Both the position numbers and the translations under genes were made by a program. Positions 19,505 to 30,992 of a DNA stretch of 64,000 nt are shown piece by piece. Positions within the stretch are counted from its first letter, which is position 1. Every line of letters begins with the position of its first letter. The notes under the pieces are model-generated. The model saw only the letters and a program-made list of their open reading frames with translations, was not told the DNA's origin and made no database searches. Source of the DNA: Gelidibacter sediminis (GTDB lineage Bacteria > Bacteroidota > Bacteroidia > Flavobacteriales > Flavobacteriaceae); the NCBI RefSeq assembly GCF_004364975.1, contig NZ_SOBW01000010.1:1-64000 (forward strand). Direction: 5' to 3'.

Positions 19505-22489
19505 TTATATTTTAGAATTCTCATCCAATGTTTCACCTTTATCTTTTAAAGTGTCATACATTAATGGAGTTGCAACAAATATAGAAGAGTATGTACCTAC
19601 TACGATACCTACAATAATTGCAAACAATAATCCTCTTAACGAGTCTGCACCTAATAAGAACATCGCCAATAACACTACTAAAGTGGTTAAAGACGTATTC
19701 AAGGTTCTACTGACCGTGCTGTTAATTGCAAAGTTGATATTCTTACCACCTTTAAATCCACCACGCTCTAGTATAGTTTCTCTAATTCTATCAAAGATAA
19801 TTACAGTATCATTTAAGGAGTATCCAATTACAGTCAAGATTGCTGCAATAAATGCTTGGTCAATTTCCATTGAAAAAGGCATAAATGAATAGGTCATTGA
19901 GAAGATTCCTAATACAATAATCACATCATGGAATACAGCTGAAACCGCACCCAATGAGAATTGCCATCTCTTGAAACGTAATAAGATATAAAGGAACACC
20001 ACTACCAATGATCCTAAAACAGCCCATAACGACTCCTTTTTGATATCATCAGCAATTGTTGGACTCACTTTACTTGAGAACATTTTTCCGATTTTCTTAT
20101 CATCAGAACCTACTTTAAATTCATCATAAGTAATCCCTTTTGGAAGGTAGGGTCTTAAAGTTTCAAAAAGTTCTGATTGTACCCTTTCATCAGCTTCAGC
20201 AGTATTTTCATCAACTAAATACTTAGTAGAAATCTTAAGTTGATGAGAACTTCCAATAGTTTTCACTTCAGCACTTCCAAAAGCTGCCAAAACATCTGCT
20301 TTAACTTCTTCAGGATTTACATCTTGAGCAAAACGAACTTGATATGTTCTACCTCCAACAAAATCAATTCCTTCATCTAATCCTTTAGTGAATAAAGAGA
20401 ATAAACTTAGCACAATAGCTACCGAAGAAATAACGTAAGCAACTTTCCTTTTATTGATAAAATCAATATTCATGTTTTGGAACAATCCCTTTGTTACAGA
20501 GGTTGTAAAAGTTAAACCTTTACCTTTATTGATGTACCAATCTACCAATAATCTTGTGATGAATATGGCTGTAAATAATGACGTTACGATACCAATGATT
20601 AAGGTTGTAGCAAATCCTTTAATTGGACCTGTACCAAATACGAATAAGATAATAGCCGTTAACAAGGTTGTAATATTTGCATCTAAAATTGAAGACAAAG
20701 CATTACTAAATCCGTCTTTAATAGCTTCGGCTTGCCCTTTTCCTTTGGCCAACTCTTCCTTAATACGTTCAAAAATAAGAACGTTCGCATCAACCGACAT
20801 ACCAATTGTCAATACAATACCTGCTAAACCAGGAAGCGTCAATACTGCTCCTAATCCGGATAATACTCCAAAAATTAATAAGATGTTTAATAATAGGGCA
20901 ATATCAGCAAATAAGCCGCCTTTACCATAGTACATCACCATCCACACCAATACTAATGCCAAGGCAATTAAGAACGATGTGGTACCACTTTCAATAGCTT
21001 CTTGACCTAAGGATGCACCTACTTCATCAGCTTGAACGATTGCCGCTTTAGCAGGAAGTTTACCAGCTCTTAATACGTTAGCTAAGTCAATCGCTTCATT
21101 AAGCGTAAACGATCCAGAAATCTCTGAATTTCCACCAGAAATTGGGCCTGTAGTTACTCCAGGAGCAGAATACACAATATCATCAAGAACAATAGCGATT
21201 TGGCTTTGTTGAGCATAAGCTTTTCCAGTCATTTCTTCCCAAATCTTGGCTCCCTTACTGTTCATTTGCATGCTTACAGAAGGTTGATTTCTCTGGTTGT
21301 AGGCCTGACGTGCATCCGTAATAACAGCACCACTTAACTCTGGTGTGTTTTCTCTATTGCCTTTGATGGCATATAAATCAACAAATTCACTTCCTTTTGC
21401 TTGAATACCCCAGGCAAATTTAACATAACGTTGGTCTACTGGCAATAATGAGCGTACCTCTGGTCTGTTTAAGTAAGACATGATTTTATCCTTGTCTTTC
21501 GCTTCAAATGTTGCTACAACAGGTCCGCCAGAACCGTATCCTCTTAATAAATCTAAAATTGGGTTTTCGCCAACTTCAGTAGAATCAGCAGATGTCACCC
21601 CTGTTAATTCTTTAATTTTACTATCAGCGTCATCAATGGTATCTGTTACAACCTCAGAAGCTGCTATTTCGTTTTGAGCAGTTTTATTTACTAATGGCTT
21701 TAAAGCCTCATTGGCTTGCGCCAAAAACGGAAGAAACTCTTCGCCTCTGTAAACATCCCAAAACTCTAATTGGGCTGTACTTTGCAACAGGTTTTTAACA
21801 CGCTCAATATCTTTAGCTCCAGGTAGCTCTACAAGAATACGACCTGTGTTGCCCAACCTTTGTATATTTGGAGAAGTTACCCCAAACTTATCGATACGTT
21901 TACGCAATACTTCAAAAGCTGAAACAATAGACTCATCAACTTTTTGTTCAATAATTGGTTGAACATCTTTGTCAGTCATATCAAATGTGATATCCTCGCT
22001 TAAGGTTCTGTTCGCAAAAATATCAGGTGAGGCCAATTTTTGATTCCCTTTGATTTTATCAAAAGCAATAAAAAAGTCTTCTACATAAGAATTTTGACTA
22101 TTTTTTTGAAGCTCAGAGGCATCATCTAATGCTTTATTGAAGACAGGGTCTTTACTATTGTTTGAAAGTCCTTTTAAGATGTCTTTTACAGAGATTTCAA
22201 GAATAACGTTAATCCCTCCTTTAAGGTCAAGACCCAAATTCATGGCTTTATCTTTTACCTCATTGTAGGTAAAACTTGCAATTCCTAAATCAAAAACTTC
22301 TTGATTTGATAATGAATCTAGGTATCTAGTTTCGTCCTCTGCCCTTTGCGTAGGGTCGTCAGATTTAAGTGCTGCGATTTCTTCAGCACGATCTTCAATT
22401 TGGTTAGCCTTGAATGTAAATGATAATTGGTAAATACTCACCAATCCAAATAATACAGCAAACAGCTTTACTAATCCTTTGTTTTGCAT
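19505..22489 (-). CDS. secDF: Fused protein translocase subunit SecDF
   Basis: 994 residues. The SecD half covers about 1-640: GLDLKGGINVILEI near residue 88, the periplasmic P1 region with VLRKRIDKFGVTSPNIQR, and the TM4 motif GMSVDANVLIFERIKEE near 565. The SecF half follows: GIDFVGGRTYQVRF near 706 and TVIGYSLNDTVIIFDRIRE near 890. About 12 membrane segments are expected. SecDF uses the proton gradient to pull exported proteins from SecYEG. The single-chain fusion is normal for Bacteroidota. A full consensus promoter lies just upstream. Confidence 0.97.
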   Translation of the reverse strand: MQNKGLVKLFAVLFGLVSIYQLSFTFKANQIEDRAEEIAALKSDDPTQRAEDETRYLDSLSNQEVFDLGIASFTYNEVKDKAMNLGLDLKGGINVILEISVKDILKGLSNNSKDPVFNKALDDASELQKNSQNSYVEDFFIAFDKIKGNQKLASPDIFANRTLSEDITFDMTDKDVQPIIEQKVDESIVSAFEVLRKRIDKFGVTSPNIQRLGNTGRILVELPGAKDIERVKNLLQSTAQLEFWDVYRGEEFLPFLAQANEALKPLVNKTAQNEIAASEVVTDTIDDADSKIKELTGVTSADSTEVGENPILDLLRGYGSGGPVVATFEAKDKDKIMSYLNRPEVRSLLPVDQRYVKFAWGIQAKGSEFVDLYAIKGNRENTPELSGAVITDARQAYNQRNQPSVSMQMNSKGAKIWEEMTGKAYAQQSQIAIVLDDIVYSAPGVTTGPISGGNSEISGSFTLNEAIDLANVLRAGKLPAKAAIVQADEVGASLGQEAIESGTTSFLIALALVLVWMVMYYGKGGLFADIALLLNILLIFGVLSGLGAVLTLPGLAGIVLTIGMSVDANVLIFERIKEELAKGKGQAEAIKDGFSNALSSILDANITTLLTAIILFVFGTGPIKGFATTLIIGIVTSLFTAIFITRLLVDWYINKGKGLTFTTSVTKGLFQNMNIDFINKRKVAYVISSVAIVLSLFSLFTKGLDEGIDFVGGRTYQVRFAQDVNPEEVKADVLAAFGSAEVKTIGSSHQLKISTKYLVDENTAEADERVQSELFETLRPYLPKGITYDEFKVGSDDKKIGKMFSSKVSPTIADDIKKESLWAVLGSLVVVFLYILLRFKRWQFSLGAVSAVFHDVIIVLGIFSMTYSFMPFSMEIDQAFIAAILTVIGYSLNDTVIIFDRIRETILERGGFKGGKNINFAINSTVSRTLNTSLTTLVVLLAMFLLGADSLRGLLFAIIVGIVVGTYSSIFVATPLMYDTLKDKGETLDENSKI

Positions 22490-22524
22490 TACTTTATTTG
22501 TTTTAAGTCAATTTTTTTAACGCG

Positions 22525-22554
22525 CAAATATAGAATTTACGGCGGATTTGACAA
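22525..22554 (-). promoter_or_regulatory. Bacteroidota sigma-A promoter of secDF
   Basis: On the minus strand TTG (22554-22552), a 19-nt spacer and TATATTTG (22532-22525) match the Bacteroidota consensus TTG-N17-23-TAnnTTTG exactly. The secDF ATG lies 35 nt downstream. Confidence 0.8.
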
Positions 22555-22684
22555 TTGTTTTTTTATGAATATGTACGATTGGCGTACCATGTATAAAGTC
22601 AAACTGAAAGCCGACTATTAAGTAGTATACAATGGTTAAGAAGAATAGAACAGAAGAATGTATCGTACCAGAACGCTTCCACTC

Positions 22685-23332
22685 CTAGGTAAGGGGACCA
22701 GCTCTGACCTCTGGAATTTTATGTAAGTTATCATCATTTTTTATAGCGATGTAACATTGAATAGCAACCTTAATTTTAAGTATTGGGCCATTGTCATCGT
22801 TATAGCTATTCTCCGAAGGAATGTGAAAATTAGGATTTACAAATCTGTATTGTCCTGACTTAAGTTCGACCGCACAATTACCTCCTAAATTAGATACAGA
22901 ATTTTGACCATCTTGAATTTCATAAATATCAAGATTATATGCAAAAGATTCATTTTGAGAAGGCAGTTGTAATGGTTGATCAGAAGTTTTGTTTGAAACG
23001 AGGCCCAAAGCGAGCTCTTTTTGTTTCGAAAGCAATGCTTTGATGCTTTCCACATTGGTATCACTGTAATAGCTGATAACCATTTTACCATCTTCCTGTT
23101 CGCTTACATGAATATAAACAACCCCTATGCGCTCCAATTGTTGCTCTACTATGGCAATAGTTTGTTGCGCATCCCTAGTAGAGATGTCCGCATCACTAAA
23201 TTGCAATACAATTTCCTGATTAGGAACCGTGGCCTGTTGCTGCCCTAAGATACCGCCCAATACAGCTATAAAAATCAATGCTGCACTAAAATACCATTTC
23301 GGGTGTATATGGATATGTGTAATACGTTTCAA
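22685..23332 (-). CDS. Single-pass membrane-anchored protein of unknown function next to secDF
   Basis: 215 residues. One hydrophobic segment at about 14-31 (FSAALIFIAVLGGILG) anchors it, with the rest probably periplasmic. Residues about 42-110 (EIVLQFSDAD, DAQQTIAIVEQQLERIGVVY, SIKALLSKQKELAL) resemble in layout the SecD P1 motif in which a helix ending in a 'kRiDkfGV' turn is followed by a strand and a residue-pairing helix. That likeness is inference only. The C-terminus ends KIPEVRAGPLT. I do not recognise a named family. It is transcribed in the same direction as secDF, about 195 bp upstream of it. Confidence 0.8.
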   Translation of the reverse strand: MKRITHIHIHPKWYFSAALIFIAVLGGILGQQQATVPNQEIVLQFSDADISTRDAQQTIAIVEQQLERIGVVYIHVSEQEDGKMVISYYSDTNVESIKALLSKQKELALGLVSNKTSDQPLQLPSQNESFAYNLDIYEIQDGQNSVSNLGGNCAVELKSGQYRFVNPNFHIPSENSYNDDNGPILKIKVAIQCYIAIKNDDNLHKIPEVRAGPLT

Positions 23333-23405
23333 CAGTTAAAATTTATGTCCATTAGATGATTTCTAAATGGAATTTTACAACGGACATTCAAGCGGCAAAT
23401 ATATA

Positions 23406-23440
23406 AAAAATAATCCCGAAAGCTATCGGGATTATTTATA
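23406..23440 (-). terminator. Rho-independent terminator of the DUF4412 gene
   Basis: AAATAATCCCGA (23408-23419) pairs with TCGGGATTATTT (23426-23437) over 12 bp with a 6-nt loop. The minus strand ends in a T run. Confidence 0.92.
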
Positions 23441-23475
23441 CAGTTTTAAGGTTCTATTATTTTCGCTACAAAGCT

Positions 23476-24138
23476 TTACATTCCGATAAGGTTATCAGTT
23501 TTTGTATACCCTTCAGGTGGCGTCATATTGAATTTGTCATCAGAGACTTTTTCTGCTTTTACCTCAGTTACTTCAGTTACTAGGTTTAAATTAAATCCTT
23601 GTTGCGCTAACGCTAAGGACATATACATAGGAAAACCTTTAAAATCTTCTCCAAACGCTGCTGTTTGTTGTGATATGGCGTGTAATTTATCAGTTGCATA
23701 AATTGCACCTGTAACATCAGCCCCGTCTTTTTTCATGGTCACGTTGTACTTTACACATTCATAACCTAAAAAAGTCTTGGTTTCAGTAGTTTTTTCGATA
23801 GTTATGTTTTCAAGATCAGCTTCAGAAGGAGTCATATCAGTTTCCATATACTTCTTACCAATCATCGCGTTATCCATTAGCATTAATGATTTTTGTGTAG
23901 CGACATCCCCAATAAAGATTGATGTACCAGTCATAGGGTTACTGGTCTCAGAACGTGTTTTGTCATCCTTAAAATAAGTAGTTGTAATCATATCGCCCAA
24001 CATGGCCAATTGCGCATTCATTTGTTCATTGTCACTAGACATGGTTTGTTTTGACACAACCACACCCTCAGTAATTTGTTCCTGGGCAAATATGGTCACA
24101 CTTAAGGTGAAGGCTAATATTAGAAGTAATTTTTTCAT
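23476..24138 (-). CDS. DUF4412-like secreted protein
   Basis: 220 residues with a signal peptide (MKKLLLILAFTLSVTIFAQ, cut after Ala). The mature part carries ITEGVVVSKQTMSSDNEQM, YFKDDKTRSE, MLMDNAMIGKKYME, KTFLGYECVKYNV and AIYATDKLHAIS, the layout of the Bacteroidota DUF4412 group of periplasmic or outer-membrane-associated beta-rich proteins. Function is not known. It lies between mdh and the anchored SecD-like protein, each with its own terminator or gap, so it is probably a single-gene unit. Confidence 0.82.
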   Translation of the reverse strand: MKKLLLILAFTLSVTIFAQEQITEGVVVSKQTMSSDNEQMNAQLAMLGDMITTTYFKDDKTRSETSNPMTGTSIFIGDVATQKSLMLMDNAMIGKKYMETDMTPSEADLENITIEKTTETKTFLGYECVKYNVTMKKDGADVTGAIYATDKLHAISQQTAAFGEDFKGFPMYMSLALAQQGFNLNLVTEVTEVKAEKVSDDKFNMTPPEGYTKTDNLIGM

Positions 24139-24212
24139 AGTTTAATTTTTATTTTATTTTATATGGCAATATATTAATTTCTTTAGCCACTTAATTAGAT
24201 CGGAATTAAAAC

Positions 24213-24288
24213 TTTAAGTGCCCGAGCAACTTTGCTGAAGTCTCTCATAGAAACGAAATGACTTCAGCGCATCACTTAGGCACTTAAA
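24213..24288 (-). other. Nested double stem-loop downstream of mdh
   Basis: Outer arms TTTAAGTGCC (24213-24222) and GGCACTTAAA (24279-24288) are a perfect 10-bp match. Inside them GCTGAAGTC (24234-24242) and GACTTCAGC (24260-24268) form a perfect 9-bp match with a 17-nt loop. The structure starts about 20 bp beyond the mdh stop. It may act as a terminator or 3' stabiliser, but it has no long T run. Confidence 0.75.
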
Positions 24289-24308
24289 ATTTATTATAGA
24301 TTTTCTAA

Positions 24309-25229
24309 TTACAGCAAATCATTCGTTTTACGAACGCCTTCAGCACTTTCTTGCATGTGTGCTTTTTCAGCATCGTTCAATTCGATTTCTACAATTTTTT
24401 CGATCCCGTTACGACCTAAAATGACTGGAGCACCAATACAGATATCATTTAATCCATATTCACCTTCCAATAATACTGAACAAGGGAACATTTTCTTTTG
24501 ATCGCAAGCAATTGCTTGAACCAATCCGCTAACTGCTGCTCCAGGAGCGTACCATGCTGAAGTACCTAATAATTTAGTAAGTGTAGCACCACCAACTTTA
24601 GTCTCTTCCATTACTTGGTTCAATCTATCTTCTGATAAAAATTCAGATACAGGAATACTATTACGAGTTGCCAAACGTGTTAACGGCACCATACCGGTAT
24701 CGCTATGACCACCAATCACCATCCCGTCAACATCGCTGATTGGAGCCTCTAAAGCTTCTGCCAATCTGTATTTGAAACGTGCAGAATCTAATGCACCACC
24801 CATTCCTATAATTCTGTTCTTAGGTAGATCAGTAGATTTATGAACCAAATAAGTCATTGTATCCATAGGATTACTCACTACGATGATGATCGTATTTGGG
24901 GAATTCTTAATCAAGTTTGAAGAAACATCCTTTACAATTCCAGCATTAATCCCTATCAATTCTTCGCGAGTCATTCCTGGTTTACGTGGTATTCCTGAAG
25001 TAATCACACAAATATCACTGTCTGCAGTTTTAGAATAATCGTTAGTGACGCCTGTAATTTTGGTGTCAAAACCGTTTAAAGAAGCGGTCTGCATTAAATC
25101 CATAGCCTTACCTTCAGCAAAACCTTCTTTAATGTCCAATAAAACAACTTCACTTGCAAAATTTTTAATTGCGATATATTCCGCGCAGCTTGCCCCGACG
25201 GCTCCTGCTCCAACTACTGTAACTTTCAT
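24309..25229 (-). CDS. mdh: Malate dehydrogenase
   Basis: 306 residues of the lactate/malate dehydrogenase family. Rossmann motif VVGAGAVGASCAEYIA at the N-terminus. Arg82 and Arg88 in GIPRKPGMTREEL bind the dicarboxylate, as does Arg151 in ALDSARF, and His175 in IGGHSDTGMVP is catalytic. It interconverts malate and oxaloacetate with NAD in the TCA cycle. A TAAATTTG element at 25266-25273 on the minus strand, 37 bp upstream, is a plausible -7 box. Confidence 0.97.
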   Translation of the reverse strand: MKVTVVGAGAVGASCAEYIAIKNFASEVVLLDIKEGFAEGKAMDLMQTASLNGFDTKITGVTNDYSKTADSDICVITSGIPRKPGMTREELIGINAGIVKDVSSNLIKNSPNTIIIVVSNPMDTMTYLVHKSTDLPKNRIIGMGGALDSARFKYRLAEALEAPISDVDGMVIGGHSDTGMVPLTRLATRNSIPVSEFLSEDRLNQVMEETKVGGATLTKLLGTSAWYAPGAAVSGLVQAIACDQKKMFPCSVLLEGEYGLNDICIGAPVILGRNGIEKIVEIELNDAEKAHMQESAEGVRKTNDLL

Positions 25230-25387
25230 GTGTTTAAGTTTAAAAAATTAAGATTAAATGTTCCACAAATTTAACATATTTAAACCATAAAATATTTAAG
25301 ATTGTCTTAAAAGGAGAAAAATATTTCATACTGTAGCGACCCTATGATCCCTTGAAAATAATTTTTCCAGACCACAGTTATTTTAAA

Positions 25388-25420
25388 TGAGAAAACCTCC
25401 TTTTTTTTAAAGGAGGCTTC
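25388..25420 (-). terminator. Rho-independent terminator of gyrB
   Basis: CCTCC (25396-25400) pairs with GGAGG (25412-25416), with adjoining T and A runs extending the stem. The minus strand ends GGAGGTTTTC. It lies about 60 bp beyond the gyrB stop. Confidence 0.8.
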
Positions 25421-25481
25421 TTGTTATCAATGTTTAAGTATAATGGAATTTTTAAATTTCCATTTAAAAGATTCATACCTC

Positions 25482-27443
<1,962 letters not shown>

Positions 27444-27570
27444 TTATTATTTTAAATCATATTTCCAATTTGTATCATTATTACCCCCCAAAATCGCTTT
27501 CAACGAAATTAATTCTGCTGGTTATAAGTCACAAAAAAAATGATACTTGCGCATCATTTTTGGATACTTA

Positions 27571-27600
27571 CAAAGATAGTAAAAAGTGACGTCATTTGAA
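27571..27600 (-). promoter_or_regulatory. Candidate gyrB promoter
   Basis: On the minus strand TATCTTTG (27578-27571) matches the -7 element. TTC, one base off TTG, lies 19 nt further upstream. The predicted leader is about 140 nt. Confidence 0.6.
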
Positions 27601-27721
27601 AGTATTTGAGACTGTAAGCGCTTAAATTATCAACATTTGTTAATTACTTAAAACCGCCTTAAAACAGTCTTAAAATGCGTCTGGAGGGGTTTTATCGAAT
27701 TTTAACATCTCCAATAAACAC

Positions 27722-27762
27722 AAAAAACCTCCAAATGGCGCAGAACGCAAATTTAGAGGTCT
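27722..27762 (-). terminator. Terminator of asnB
   Basis: On the minus strand ACCTC-T-AAAT pairs with ATTT-G-GAGGT, with a small inner GCG/CGC stem, followed by TTTTTT. It begins just after the asnB stop. Confidence 0.75.
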
Positions 27763-27784
27763 TAATTTTTTAAAAAATACGGCT

Positions 27785-29455
27785 CTAAGCCTTCACATAG
27801 GCATCAGAATGTACTTTTGCCACAGCTCTTCCGCTAGGGTCATTCATGTTTCTAAAACTCTCATCCCACTCCAATGCAATTTTAGTGCTACATGCCACTG
27901 ATGCTTCCTGGGGCACGCAAAGGGCTGCTGCATCACTCGGAAAATGTTCTGCAAAAATAGATCTATAATAGAACTCCTCTTTACTAGTTGGGGTTTGTAA
28001 CGGAAACTTATACTTAGCATTTGCCAATTGTTCATCAGTCACTTCATTTTCTACCATTAATTTCAGTGTATCAATCCAGCTATATCCTACACCATCACTA
28101 AATTGCTCTTTTTGTCTCCAGGCTACACTTTCCGGAAGCATATCTTCAAAAGCCTTTCGGACTACCCATTTTTCCATGCGTTCACCATTAATCATCTTGT
28201 CCTGTGGATTGATTCTCATAGCAACATCCATAAACTCTTTATCTAAAAATGGCACACGACCTTCAATGCCCCACGCTGCAAGACTCTTATTGGCCCTTAA
28301 ACAATCGTACATATGTAGTTTACTCAGTTTTCTAATGGTCTCCTCATGAAATTCTTTAGCATTGGGAGCTTTATGAAAGTACAAATAGCCTCCAAATAAT
28401 TCATCAGCACCTTCACCAGACAACACCATCTTAATGCCCATAGATTTGATGACTCTCGCCATTAAATACATTGGTGTGCTGGCACGAATAGTAGTTACGT
28501 CATAGGTTTCTAGGTTATACACAACATCTTTAAGCGCGTCTAAGCCCTCTTGAATTGTGAATTTTATTTCATGATGCACTGTACCTATATGATCAGCTAC
28601 TTTTCGTGCTGCAGCTAAATCAGGAGACCCTTCCAGTCCTACAGAGAAACTGTGTAATTGTGGATACCAGGCCGTTTGGGTGTCATCTGACTCAATACGT
28701 TTTTCAGCATATTTTTTAGCAATTGCAGAAGTTACTGATGAATCTAATCCGCCAGAAAGTAAAACACCATAAGGCACATCACTCATTAATTGACGGTGCA
28801 CAGCAGCCTCTAAAGCGTCTTTGATGACTTTAATACTTGTCTCATTTTCTTTTACAGCCTCATAGTCTGTCCATTCACGTTTATACCATTGTACAAATTT
28901 GCCATCTTTGCTGCTCAAATAATGTCCTGGAGGAAATAATTCAATTTTAGTACAATAGCCTTCCAAGGCTTTCAATTCTGAAGCCACATAAAAAGTTCCA
29001 TTTTGATCCCATCCTATATAAAGCGGAATGATTCCCATATGGTCGCGTACTACAAAGTACTCATCGTTTTCAACATCATAGATGGCAAAGCCGAAAATCC
29101 CATTCATTTCATCTATAAAATCAACTCCTTTTTCTTGATATAATGCTAGAATAACCTCGCAATCACTTTCTGTTTTAAAAGAATAGTCCGGAAATTGTTT
29201 TCTCAATTCTCTATGGTTATATATTTCACCATTTGCCGCTAAAACAAAACGTTGATCCTTACTTACCAAAGGTTGTTTTCCAGACGCTGGATCTACAATG
29301 GCCAATCGTTCATGCGCCATAATGGCCTTATCATTATTATAGATACCACTCCAATCTGGTCCGCGATGACGGATTATTTTTGACATTTCCAACAATTGAG
29401 GTCTTAAATCCTCAGCTTTCTCCTTTAAGTCAAATGCACATACAATTCCACACAT
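27785..29455 (-). CDS. asnB: Glutamine-dependent asparagine synthase
   Basis: 556 residues. It starts MCGIVCAFD, so Cys2 is the free glutaminase nucleophile after Met removal. RHRGPDWSG and ANGEIYNHRELR are class-II amidotransferase motifs. The synthetase domain has the ATP loop GVLLSGGLDSSV near residue 235 and SGEGADELFGGY near 345. It makes asparagine from aspartate, glutamine and ATP. A near-consensus promoter (TTG, then GATATTTG) lies within about 80 bp upstream. The length matches the AsnB class. Confidence 0.96.
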   Translation of the reverse strand: MCGIVCAFDLKEKAEDLRPQLLEMSKIIRHRGPDWSGIYNNDKAIMAHERLAIVDPASGKQPLVSKDQRFVLAANGEIYNHRELRKQFPDYSFKTESDCEVILALYQEKGVDFIDEMNGIFGFAIYDVENDEYFVVRDHMGIIPLYIGWDQNGTFYVASELKALEGYCTKIELFPPGHYLSSKDGKFVQWYKREWTDYEAVKENETSIKVIKDALEAAVHRQLMSDVPYGVLLSGGLDSSVTSAIAKKYAEKRIESDDTQTAWYPQLHSFSVGLEGSPDLAAARKVADHIGTVHHEIKFTIQEGLDALKDVVYNLETYDVTTIRASTPMYLMARVIKSMGIKMVLSGEGADELFGGYLYFHKAPNAKEFHEETIRKLSKLHMYDCLRANKSLAAWGIEGRVPFLDKEFMDVAMRINPQDKMINGERMEKWVVRKAFEDMLPESVAWRQKEQFSDGVGYSWIDTLKLMVENEVTDEQLANAKYKFPLQTPTSKEEFYYRSIFAEHFPSDAAALCVPQEASVACSTKIALEWDESFRNMNDPSGRAVAKVHSDAYVKA

Positions 29456-29710
29456 GATTCTATATTTTTACAATTAAATTATTATAATAGTTAGGCAAAT
29501 ATCCACTTATCATTCTAATAATAAAACAAAACAACATAAATATGTTACAAATTGAAACAAAAAATTTAATATGTATATCAATATAAAAGCTAGATGTTTA
29601 GATTATTAGGCGTTAATTGACAAACCCATAGCTGTTACTCTAATATTAAGTTTGTATCCTATTTAAATTATTAATCTTAAATTTAACCGATCATAAAAAA
29701 AATATACCCT

Positions 29711-30250
29711 ATGAAAACAATAATTAAAACCTTAGTCCTTACCATGGTATTTGTATTCTCATATACAAGTCATGCTCAAAAATTCCCAGACCTGGATAAA
29801 AGCCCCATGGATGCCGCTACTTATCCTGGCAGCTATAAAATAGCTGATAAAATTATTAAGATTGTTTATAGTCGCCCACAATTAAATGGACGTGACATTG
29901 CTAAATTGACACCTAATGATGAAGTGTGGAGAACAGGGGCAAATGAAGCCGCAGAAATTACCTTCTACAAACCAGTGATGTTTGGCAACACTAAAGTAAA
30001 ACCTGGCACATACTCGTTGTTCACTATTCCGGGAGAAAAAGAATGGACTGTTATTTTAAGTTCAGATATTAATGTATGGGGCGCATACACCTATAAAAAA
30101 GATCATGATGTAGCACGAATGAAAGTTCCTGCGTCTCAAGGAAAAGACATATTAGAAGCTTTTTCAATTGTTTTTGAAGAATCAGAAAGCGGTGCTGTCA
30201 TGCATATGGGATGGGGCACATTAAGAGTGAGTGTTCCTATATCATTTTAA
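29711..30250 (+). CDS. DUF2911 domain secreted protein
   Basis: 179 residues with a signal peptide ending SHAQ (about residue 22). The DUF2911 domain covers the rest: KIVYSRPQLNGRDI, LTPNDEVWRTGANEAAEITF, GTYSLFTIPGEKEWTVILS and HMGWGTLRVSVPI. The family is common in Bacteroidota and is presumed periplasmic; its activity is unknown. It is a single-gene unit ending in a terminator shared with queE. Confidence 0.92.
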   Translation: MKTIIKTLVLTMVFVFSYTSHAQKFPDLDKSPMDAATYPGSYKIADKIIKIVYSRPQLNGRDIAKLTPNDEVWRTGANEAAEITFYKPVMFGNTKVKPGTYSLFTIPGEKEWTVILSSDINVWGAYTYKKDHDVARMKVPASQGKDILEAFSIVFEESESGAVMHMGWGTLRVSVPISF

Positions 30251-30270
30251 GTGCTATAAAATGTATTACA

Positions 30271-30308
30271 AGAAAAGAGTCTAGAAAAATCTAGACTCTT
30301 TTTTTTAT
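30271..30308. terminator. Bidirectional terminator between the DUF2911 gene and queE
   Basis: AAAAGAGTCTAG (30273-30284) pairs with CTAGACTCTTTT (30291-30302) around AAAAAT. Strong T run on the plus strand, A run giving Ts on the minus strand. It overlaps the last codons of queE. Confidence 0.9.
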
Positions 30309-30946
30309 GGAATATTTAAGTATTTATGTGTTTGCAAGGAGACCTTCCATTTTGGATTGGCCATGACATAATCTACAATTTCTGGCACAACTTTATCGCG
30401 TTTGCTCCATTCAGGTTGCAAATATAAAATGCATTCTTTATTAACTTTTGCGGCCTGTTCTTCCGCAAATCTAAAATCGTCCTTATTATATACAATCACC
30501 TTTAATTCATTAGCCCTTTCATAAACTCGTGGTGTGGGTAATTTTAATTTTTTAGGAGACAGACAAATCCAATCCCAAACACCAGTAAGCTCATAAGCGC
30601 CTGAAGTTTCAATATGCACTTGCAAACCTCTCTGTTTTAATTTAGAGGTCAAGGGATCCATATTCCACATTAAGGGTTCTCCACCAGTAATTACAATAGT
30701 ATTACTATATTTAGCAGCGTTATCAACTATTGCATCAGCCATGGTTGGCGGATGCAACTCTGCAACCCAACTTTCTTTAACATCACACCAATGACACCCC
30801 ACATCACAACCGCCAATTCTTATAAAATAAGCAGCGGTGCCTTTATGGTATCCTTCTCCTTGAATGGTATAAAATTCTTCCATCAAAGGCAACAGAAGAC
30901 CTTGCGCAATTAATTCTTGTTTCTCACTTTTTGTCATAGCGTGCAA
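30305..30946 (-). CDS. queE: 7-carboxy-7-deazaguanine synthase (radical SAM)
   Basis: 213 residues. The radical SAM cysteines are Cys47, Cys51 and Cys54 in GGCDVGCHWCDVKESW (CX3CX2C). FYTIQGEGYHKG precedes them, and VITGGEPLMWN follows. QueE contracts carboxytetrahydropterin to 7-carboxy-7-deazaguanine on the way to queuosine. The substrate derives from the FolE product, and folE is encoded elsewhere in this window. It lies 46 bp downstream of the RidA-like gene on the same strand. Start codon: the ATG at 30946 precedes a second in-frame ATG three codons later. Confidence 0.94.
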   Translation of the reverse strand: MHAMTKSEKQELIAQGLLLPLMEEFYTIQGEGYHKGTAAYFIRIGGCDVGCHWCDVKESWVAELHPPTMADAIVDNAAKYSNTIVITGGEPLMWNMDPLTSKLKQRGLQVHIETSGAYELTGVWDWICLSPKKLKLPTPRVYERANELKVIVYNKDDFRFAEEQAAKVNKECILYLQPEWSKRDKVVPEIVDYVMANPKWKVSLQTHKYLNIP

Positions 30947-30992
30947 AGATACTTCATAATCTTAGAAGTTTACAGTCAGTCAATAGAAGTTT

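Noticed and set aside
19551-20930. Plus-strand open frames opposite secDF
   Set aside because: Antisense frames within a well-conserved gene, lacking family motifs.
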